DNA of 64,000 nt, taken from assembly GCA_964035545.1 (NCBI GenBank), contig OZ037769.1:6817429-6881428 (forward strand). Direction: 5' to 3'. The position numbers were made by a program, and so were the translations under genes. Under the pieces are notes generated by a model. That model ran no database searches. It worked only from the letters and a program-made list of their open reading frames with translations, and was not told where the DNA came from. Shown here in pieces: positions 45,291-64,000 of this stretch (the first letter of the stretch is position 1; each line of letters opens with the position of its first letter). Source of the DNA: Bugula neritina. Its lineage: Eukaryota > Bryozoa > Gymnolaemata > Cheilostomatida > Bugulidae.

Positions 45291-48200
45291 CAGTATCAAA
45301 ACCACCTTATTATTCTAAGTTTACCACTAGATTGGCACAATTTTAATTGGCTGGAGCTAGCAAACCCATAAATCTATTACTAAAGGGTTGGTAATTAAAG
45401 AAAGTTTAAAAGTCTCCAGCTTAGTTTCAACAGTTTGAACTTGGAAAAATTCTACTCAAGGTTCTCAATTGAATAGGAGTCTTGACAGCCTGGAGTCAAG
45501 TCCAAAAAAAGTCCCAAAGAACTCAGATCCACCTTACCACCACTGCTTTACTACTTCGACCTTACTGTCTTGAGCATAAATAATTCAACAATTAATTAGA
45601 AATCGCGGTACTATTTTTTATTCTACGTTGTGTATTCAATAGTCGGAAGATTTCTGGGATTCCGAATTAAAATTCAGGAATTTAATTGTGAGCTAGGAAT
45701 AAATTGTCAACGGCTGGTATTTAAAGTAATAATTCTAAACTAATAATGCAACAAATAGGTTGATTTAGCCTTCAGCAAGTTAGTGATTATTGCTTAAGGG
45801 CTGTGGTTAAAATTGTTTTGCAGTGTTTTATCTGTCTTTTATATACAATTCTAAAATTACTAATTAATTTATTAGAAACTAATCTTAGGAAACTAATAAA
45901 GATATGCTTTTCATAATTATTAGCATAGCAATTAAAATAATGAGACTAGAAAATATGGGTGTATATAGCCAGCTACTCCGTGTGCAAATACCGCCTAACA
46001 TTCTTATTTTCCTTAGGTGCCTGGGCTAACGTAGCACAACATACTTATCAGTTTAAAGTGCATACAAGTAAATAATAGATATACACCAAAATGATGTTTT
46101 GATTCTCCACATTCTTTCTAAATTATGCAATTCAACATCCTAATGTAGATCTCATATACGCTTACATATATGATGAATTTGGTTCAAGCCACCATTTTGC
46201 ATAATGTACAAACTATTTTCCTAAAAGCATCTGCATGGCTAATATTTAAAAACTCATTCACTATTAATCTTACTGCATCAACAACAAAATAAACAATAAA
46301 TCATATCCGTTTAGCATTACAAAAGCTAATACTTCTAGTATTATAGTTTGTGTAAGTACAAATTATATTTAATTACTAAAATCAGTAGCATTTCTTATGA
46401 CCTTTAGGCTTTCGCTGGCCTAAGTACCAAAAGAAAAGTGGTACTTAATTGAATATCATACCTACTACGGAGCAGACACCATCATCAGTATCCTTAAAAG
46501 TGTTAGAATAACCTTTACTAGTAGCCCTAAAGATCATCTAGTGCGCAAGAAAACCTTTAAATCAAAGCAACCTAAAAGGAATAGAGTATCGAGTTTCACG
46601 ACCATTACACTTTATGACATAATAGCTGATTATGCCACAACAGAAAGAGCTTTCTCATTCAATTTAGTTTTACTCATACACCCTACAACATTTATAAGAC
46701 ATTTCCAGTAGAGCAGCTAATCTATGTTCTGATATATTGCAAAACATTTTTCTAGACGCTAAAACTTATGGTTAGAACTGGCAGCTAAAAAACTCTTTAT
46801 CAAAATACTACTCAGCTTATTTACCGTTCAGATTCTAAAGAGACTCTAGAGTCTAGATATTTTATGAAATTGTGCCACAAAGTAACCCTAATCAGTACTC
46901 ATACTAAGCTTATTAGATACATCTAGTAAAATTCCAGGACAATAAAAAGACAATAAAAAGAGCATACGTCAGGATATATAATAGGCTATAAATGACTAAA
47001 TTCCTTAAATAAATATAAATAAGCTTTCCACGTAATGCCCACTTCTATTGGGCACAGCTTTGACAACTTAATATTATTATTTCCATTTTTATTTTATTTG
47101 AAACCGTACATTGGGTTACTAAAACAGCATCGTGACTTTCAGAGCTGGGCCCAAGCCACATCGACTCAAGTATTCAATTTTTTTAATTCAACAGTGATCT
47201 TGAAAATTTCAATATTCTCAATAGATTTAAGAACTATTGTTGTTCCGTGGTGTCTAATCATAAGTAAGTATTAATTTTGCATGATCTATCCAATAAAATA
47301 GTTAATTTTAAAATAGTTATACAAACTTATTTTATATTTAAGCTGCCAACTGCTTCCAGATATAAATGAATTTTTGGTAGTTGGAAGTAATCTTTCAACC
47401 AGACATTGTAATATACTATTGACTTAATGGACTAAACTTGACTAAAGTCGTTGGCTGAACCCTTACTTCCCTTTGCTAGCCACTGATTTGATGTGATTGA
47501 CCCAGCTCTGGTAATTTACATTTGGTTTTGGCAATTTGAAATATAATTAAAGATTTAGCTTTAGTAATAATCAATATTACATTGAGAAATTTTAGTTCTG
47601 AAACTGGAACCAGCATAAAAAAAATAAATATTTATTTATGACAATGATAGCTATTATAATAGAATGGAAAAAATATAAGATAATCAATATTTACATTAAA
47701 ACTAAAGTAATCATGTTTGATCTATTATGCTTTTAAGCATACATATATAAAGTTTATAATATATATAAATATATATCAACGTTTCACCCATTAATGTTAG
47801 TGTTGATGTTGATACAAAAACATACTACAAATACAATCACTTTATATTTATTACCATTACTATTTAAATTATTCCTGCCTCATGTTTGATAATTACTAAA
47901 TTTTAAAGTTTATTATTAAATAAATCATCAGTTTAATTATTAATTTGCTATCCCACATTACAGTTTATTAAATTATTATGATAAATTGAGACATGGACTT
48001 AAAGTGAGTAAAATTAATAGTACAATTTTAGTACAAATTAATCCTCAATCTATTAAAAATAACTATTCAATAAATCAATTTATATTGATATGCATAAATA
48101 TTGTTATGCTTTTCATCATCAATCAACTAATTATCAAGGACTTGTACTTAATACTTATAGCTCTAAAATGTATATTTATTTATACTAATATAACTCTAAT

Positions 48201-48786
48201 AAGAATGTAAACAAATATAACCGCAAATATATTTCACAGTTATAATGATAACCATTAGAATTCAAACTTAATAAATAAATGAAGATATTATTATTATTAA
48301 ACTAATATTAATAATTATAATACATTTGAAAACAATAAATAGCCTACAAGTATTTCAGTTTAAAATATTTTACCTCATTAATTTTACACTTTATCTTATA
48401 ATCTCACTCTCATAGTTAACGTTAAAATATCAACTATTAAATTAGTCTAACTATTACCAATACCAATGACAATATGAATACCATTATTATTGGTAAATTT
48501 AATTTACTCCTAGAAACCAACTAGTATTTTTATTAGTATTAGTATTAGTGTTGGTAAATGTAATACTAATAGTATTCAATTAACAACAATAATTAATTAT
48601 TATGATGCCTTAGCTTGGCTGATTTGGTGATTCATTATCACTAATTAACCTCTTAAAATATTATTATTAATGCTATTACAGCAATAATAGTAACATTAGA
48701 TTAACAGTATAACTATTACTATTAGCAATTACTATCACTATTAGTATTAGTTTTACTATTACTAATAGTAAAATTTCATTTTGTTG

Positions 48787-48849
48787 AATATCAAAACCAA
48801 AATAAATAATAATATTAATAATATTATTATTTATTTTGGTTTTGATATT
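48787..48849. repeat. Perfect inverted repeat, 30-bp arms, 3-nt spacer
   Basis: The left arm (48787-48816) starts aatatcaaaaccaaaataaa; the right arm (48820-48849) ends ttattttggttttgatatt and is its exact complement. The spacer is aat. A very stable hairpin in either strand, about 0.8 kb upstream of the PREP start codon. Confidence 0.93.
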
Positions 48850-49640
48850 ATTATTTCATTAATACAAAATCAAATATTTAACTATTTAACGCATATTCTA
48901 TCAACATTATTTAGCACAACAATAATTTTAATTAGTAAAACTAAAAAGAAAACTAAATTAAAAACTCAAACTTATTCTTATAGTTATAGTTATACTAAAC
49001 CTTCTACTTACTCTTACTCTTAGTCTTACAGTTACTCTCAAGTCATAAGTTATATTACTACTTAGTGCTATAATCGATACTATAGCATGAGCATCAGTAC
49101 TGATAGAGGATATATAATGTCGGTTATAGAAAGCATACCAGAAATCAAGGAAAACGCTACAGACACAAAATTCAGAGTTGCAACTAGAATAATTTATTCT
49201 AAAATCATAAATGATCTGCAATTATGCCTGTTCCCTATGCCGTATTTTACATCTGCTTTCTCATTTTTGTCTTTTAAATTGTCGTGCGTATTTGATGTCT
49301 CTCAATAAAAGTAAATAAACATTAATTAATGATATGTTTATTGCTAGATCTCAATTAGAACAATTACAACTAGTTTTGAATCGAGTGGAATAACTCTAAG
49401 GCACTTTGTGCTTTGTGAGAAGACAACTATGCATTTATAATTTGCATGTATTCCATATCGCGTAGCTAAAGTGTGGTCCTACTTTTAGAGTTATCTATCC
49501 CTATGTCTCTAATAAAACTGAGCACCCGATACCAAGTAAATTTTAAGCTATTTATTTACTCATTTAGTAGTTACACTTACAGTTCTAGTTTTACCCAGTT
49601 TCCAAATTCAATTAGATTTAATCAGAATTTCAGGATCAAA

Positions 49641-60270
<10,630 letters not shown>

Positions 60271-60660
60271 AACAGGTCTAGTATATCCTTGAGCACTGCA
60301 CTACAACAATCTAATTAACTATTTTGGTAGAGAAATGAAGGCAGTCATTACTAAGGGAAATTATTTCATTTGCATTTTGTGTTCTTCTAAAAATCATCAT
60401 ATACCTGTAGTCATCCTTGTAATATTTAATCAAAACTGCATTCAGCATGCCTTTTATTATATACTCTTGTAATCATATTACTTATACTGTGTTGATTTTT
60501 CATCTTTATGTCAACACGTTAAACTACTGTTATCAAGATGTTAATTTTTCCATCTAGTTTTTCTTTCTTGTTATAGTCTTTTAAAAGTTTGTTTTAGCTC
60601 TAAATTTAGGAAACTTTCTATGAACAATCTTCAGTTTACTAAGAAATAAAATGATGCACA
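60271..60660 (+). terminator. PREP: PREP 3' UTR and candidate polyadenylation signal
   Basis: An AATAAA at 60645-60650, 375 bases after the PREP stop, is the first canonical hexamer downstream and a plausible polyadenylation signal. Confidence 0.6.
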
Positions 60661-60918
60661 TTCTACAAACATTCTTACAAGCATTTGTCATCTCTTTATA
60701 TGGTTCTATCACTTGCAAATTTGGTTATGATTACGCAATGAACAGCTTTACCTGTATTATGTGGATAAAACAAAATCGAAGCAGCACCAGCTTTCAATGA
60801 GTCAAAGCCACATGATAAAAATTATGGGAAAACTGTGTTGGTACAACAGTTAATATATATCGTATTAATTGAATAAATTTGTCAAACCATAATTTACTTC
60901 CCTCCTTCTACACTAAAG

Positions 60919-61133
60919 AGTGTCTGGTAAAAATGGCTTAGGTAAACAATGACAAAGGTAATAATGACACAAATGGCAAAGTGAGTCAAATTGGCATATT
61001 TTTAATGTTTGGGTTGGTAGCTTGGATTTGAATGTAAAAGTTTGGGGTCAGGATTCTAGGGAGTTAGGGTTTGGGCAAATTTAACATCACTGTGCCATTT
61101 TTTTCTTACTTTTCCATTTGTGCCATTTTTACC
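60919..61133. mobile_element. Repeat element with telomere-like core, copy 2
   Basis: Starts gtgtctggtaaaaatggc, ends tttgtgccatttttacct; the core has gggttggtag and gggagttagggtttggg on +. It is the inverted-orientation relative of the element at 30360-30607. Confidence 0.55.
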
Positions 61134-61679
61134 TAAAATCAGGCTTAAGATAATGTGAGCTACAAGAGAAAGTAAAAAGCGCTAGAATAGTTGTTAACTC
61201 TTTTAATCACAAAAAGATGTGATGAAATTATTGGTACATGCATACACAATATTATATGTGGTAGCTTACAGGAATGCTGCCATATCACAGCTACCTCATT
61301 CTCTTTCTACCAGCATCTAGATGACAGCTTAGATTAGACAACGAAATCAATTTATTCCTACTTTATGGTGGTTTCTATTAATAAATTCTTTTCACGGCAT
61401 AAAATAATAGTTTTTAAAACATGAACAGCTCTGTGCCTGTTGGTAATGTATCCAATCATGTTTTATGCATACATTGCACTCTTTGCTCCATCAGTTTTTG
61501 TTCTCAATATTATTGTTTATGTGGGTTTTTAGTGCACTTTTTGAATGTACTTTCTCTACTATACATTATTATATGCAAAATAGACAGTATAGAAAATGTT
61601 CAGATTAAATAAATTCTGCCAAGTTATTAGAGGCAGTGCCACTTTTTACAATTTGGCCTTAAGTTACATAGTTCTAAAT

Positions 61680-61979
61680 CAGGGGTGTCCAGCCTTTTCA
61701 GATCAAGGGCCACTGAAATGGAATATTCTGTGGTGAAAGCCATACTGTAAAATTTAGCTTATGCTGGGGGCCACAGGGTCAGAGATTTTCAAATTACTTT
61801 ATTCCAAATTCCTATTAATCATTACACAATGAAGACTTAATAATTACTGCAGGCTGCATGTTTTTTAGCATATATATAAATAAGACATTTAAATAGCAGT
61901 ATTTCCAGTCCAATTTATATATATGTGCAAAATAATTCTATTCGCATCCAGTCCTGGGGCTGCCTGCTGGACTGCCCTG
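61680..61979. mobile_element. Non-autonomous hAT-type element, copy 2
   Basis: Starts CAGGGGTGTCCAGCC, ends GGACTGCCCTG, flanked by the 8-bp duplication ttctaaat / ttctaaac (one difference). It shares its body with copy 1 at 15818. No transposase. Confidence 0.87.
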
Positions 61980-62509
61980 TTCTAAACTGTTAGGGAATTT
62001 TTGTTTTACTACAATCCCAATTCTTAGCAATATATGTATATCTTACTCTGTTTATCCATACTTCTTCAGTATCAATATTTTTGTTATACTAAACAATGTA
62101 TTTCTGTAACCAACAATAAACTTTACGAGTGTTCAAGTACACAAGAGATAAAGTTATAATACTTTAAATTAGCTGGGGAGGAGGTTTGCCAGGAATACCA
62201 AGAGTCTCATCACTCTCCTAAGCATTCTCAATACAACTTAGGAGCAGATGACTCTTTGGTATTCACTTCAATATCATGTAGCAAAATAATTTATCTCATT
62301 CTCTTCTAAATTTGTGTTACTTTGTACTTTTCTGTATAAGCATAATTTGAATTAATACACACTTTGCTAAAAATTTCCTTTTTCTGTTGAGCTGTTAGTC
62401 CCTAAGTTTCCATTATTTCACAATGGAAGCTCGAAAGGTGAATTTGTGGTTGCGGTTTCCATGAAGCTGTTTCCAAACATGAATTAAGAATCTATTAGAA
62501 GCATAGTGA

Positions 62510-62725
62510 GTAAGGAAGCAGCCATGGTCTAGAGGCCAGAACGCTGGCTTACTAAACCTGATGTCATGGGTTCGAGCCTCAAGTAAAGACTATTGGTGAT
62601 GTTAGGAAGAGCATTCAGTCATAATGGTTCCTGTGCCAAATATAAATAAGTTTTAGCTTGTTTTAAAAAAATTCTTTTCATCAGAGTTTTCTCACAAGGA
62701 TAGTGACTATAAACTGGCTGAGTTA
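62510..62725 (+). mobile_element. tRNA-derived SINE, copy 4
   Basis: A box catggtctaga, B box gggttcgagcc, then gatgttaggaagagcattca and the tail gactataaactggctgagtt. A 13-bp match ttgagctgttagt follows the tail (62726-62738), and its partner is at 62387-62399, about 110 bases before the SINE head. Confidence 0.82.
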
Positions 62726-63905
62726 TTGAGCTGTTAGTAAATAATAAATTTTCAAATGAAGTTTCATTTCTATATTACATACCATTCCATCTAGGGTTCA
62801 CTCATGAAAGTGGGTGTTTTTTTACTCTGTGCTACTACAGTTTTATTATGTAGAATGGCAATACAGTTTAGTAGTATCAATTTCTTTCAGCTGTATATAA
62901 CAGCTCACAAATATATCCATTTATTGCAAAGCTGATTTGTGTTTTGGTTTCAAAATAGACTACAGTTGTGTAAGCTGGTATTTTTACTTTACTATAAAGT
63001 GTGCTCTACTTTACTATATTATATATGCACACTATATTTACTAACAGGCTGCATCGCATTACATCCTAGTTTATGAAATTCTTAGTTCTCATGCCAATTT
63101 CTATTATAGAATATGAAGCTACTTTATCAATATAATCATCAATTGATAGGTATGTCTATTTGCCTACAGCCATAACTGCATGTAGTAGCTATTTTTGACA
63201 TGTAACATCAGGTAGTTATTTCTGACACACAACATTAAGTTTGATACATCAAGTATTATATAGTTTCAACTAGTGAATCATAATAACTATATTTTGTTTG
63301 TTCAGAAAAATTTGAAAAGGATTTAACGGTTATTACTTATTCATTCAGGAAAGTTGTTGCCGGTTTGTAAATATACAGAGAAAATAGCTGAAGAAGATTC
63401 TGTCATAAATATTTAAAATGATGATGTTGATAAACATGTGTAAGTTTAGGGTAAGTATTTGTAAAGTACATATTATGTACTTGAGATACTTGACAAGCTC
63501 TCTAGGATATAATATGTACCCTAACCAACCATATAACTACATACACAATAGAATTACACCAATATAGTATTTCATCTGTTTTCAATCAACAATTTGCTAT
63601 CTAACTACATTATTCTTGTTAAGCAGAATAATTATACATAATACGTGATTTGCCTATAATAGAAGTATAGCCCTTATAGTAATAATTAGCTTAGGTTCCA
63701 CAATGCAATAAATTTCAACGTGTATTGCAAACAGTTGGCTAAGCAGAGAAATTTCTAACAATTATGGTAACAAGTATGGTTTTTGTTATGAATTTTTATA
63801 TCCGTCACCTTTTCCTTCATACAAAATTATTGTCTAAAATTTAAAAACAATACATTAAAAAATTTTCAACTTTTCAAAACAGAATCGCAAGCACTAATAT
63901 CCCAT

Positions 63906-64000
63906 AGCTATAGGTACCTGGTACACAGCTATAGGTACCTGGTACACAGCTATAGGTACCTGGTACACAGCTATAGGTACCTGGTACACAGCTATAGGTA
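63906..64000. repeat. 21-bp tandem array cut by the window end
   Basis: Units of agctataggtacctggtaca + c, four and a half copies, almost identical, continuing past the last base. Confidence 0.95.

Larger units (their letters stand above)
42445..49640. promoter_or_regulatory. Divergent intergenic region between PMCA and PREP start codons
   Basis: PMCA (-) and PREP (+) start codons face away from each other across about 7.2 kb, so both promoters and any 5' non-coding exons must lie here. I cannot place a TATA box or initiator with confidence in such AT-rich DNA, and there is no CpG-rich island. Apart from the repeats, SINE and palindromes listed separately, no coding exon is supported; short open frames are composition-driven. 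Confidence 0.5.
60661..64000. other. Gene-free right flank
   Basis: No coding sequence supported after the PREP 3' end. Besides the elements listed separately, the sequence is unremarkable AT-rich DNA. Confidence 0.55.

Overview
This is a window of animal nuclear DNA: AT-rich, with spliced genes carrying GT-AG introns, several families of small transposable elements and many satellite repeats. The protein matches (P2B calcium pump, prolyl oligopeptidase, BIR-RING proteins) are all metazoan in style. The tRNA-derived SINEs, hAT-type miniature elements and a CR1/Jockey-like LINE relic, together with an expanded IAP family, fit a marine invertebrate, perhaps a lophotrochozoan. I cannot name the species from sequence alone.

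Layout. (1) 1-3536 holds no gene I can support. (2) 3561-4643 and 6528-8258 (+) are two intronless BIR/RING inhibitor-of-apoptosis (IAP) genes. (3) 9079-42444 (-) is a complete plasma-membrane calcium ATPase (PMCA/ATP2B) gene. It has 19 constant coding exons, two cassette microexons and three mutually exclusive-looking terminal exons, giving about 1208-1227 residues. A third intronless IAP gene (24812-26638, +) sits inside one of its introns on the opposite strand. The other introns hold a LINE fragment, a SINE, hAT and other miniature elements, a foldback structure and satellites, including a 0.9-kb higher-order array. (4) 42445-49640 is a gene-poor interval between the divergent PMCA and PREP start codons, with palindromes, a SINE and a long TTA/TAC-rich tract. 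(5) 49641-60270 (+) is a complete 17-exon prolyl endopeptidase (PREP) gene. The spliced exons add up to exactly 710 codons plus a stop, with Ser556, Asp641 and His680 as catalytic triad. (6) 60271-64000 holds the PREP 3' UTR, a hAT miniature element, another SINE and the start of a 21-bp tandem array cut by the window edge.

How the parts relate. PMCA exports calcium under calmodulin control. PREP is a cytosolic peptidase acting on short proline-containing peptides. The IAPs are ubiquitin-ligase-type regulators of cell death or innate signalling. There is no sequence evidence that these form one pathway. The main points of interest are the expansion and partial sequence homogenisation of IAP genes around and inside PMCA, the alternative PMCA C-termini, a palindromic dual polyadenylation signal between convergent IAP and PMCA genes, and the repeat architecture. 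Exon borders were read by eye from splice motifs, reading phase and recalled family sequences; no alignment program was run.
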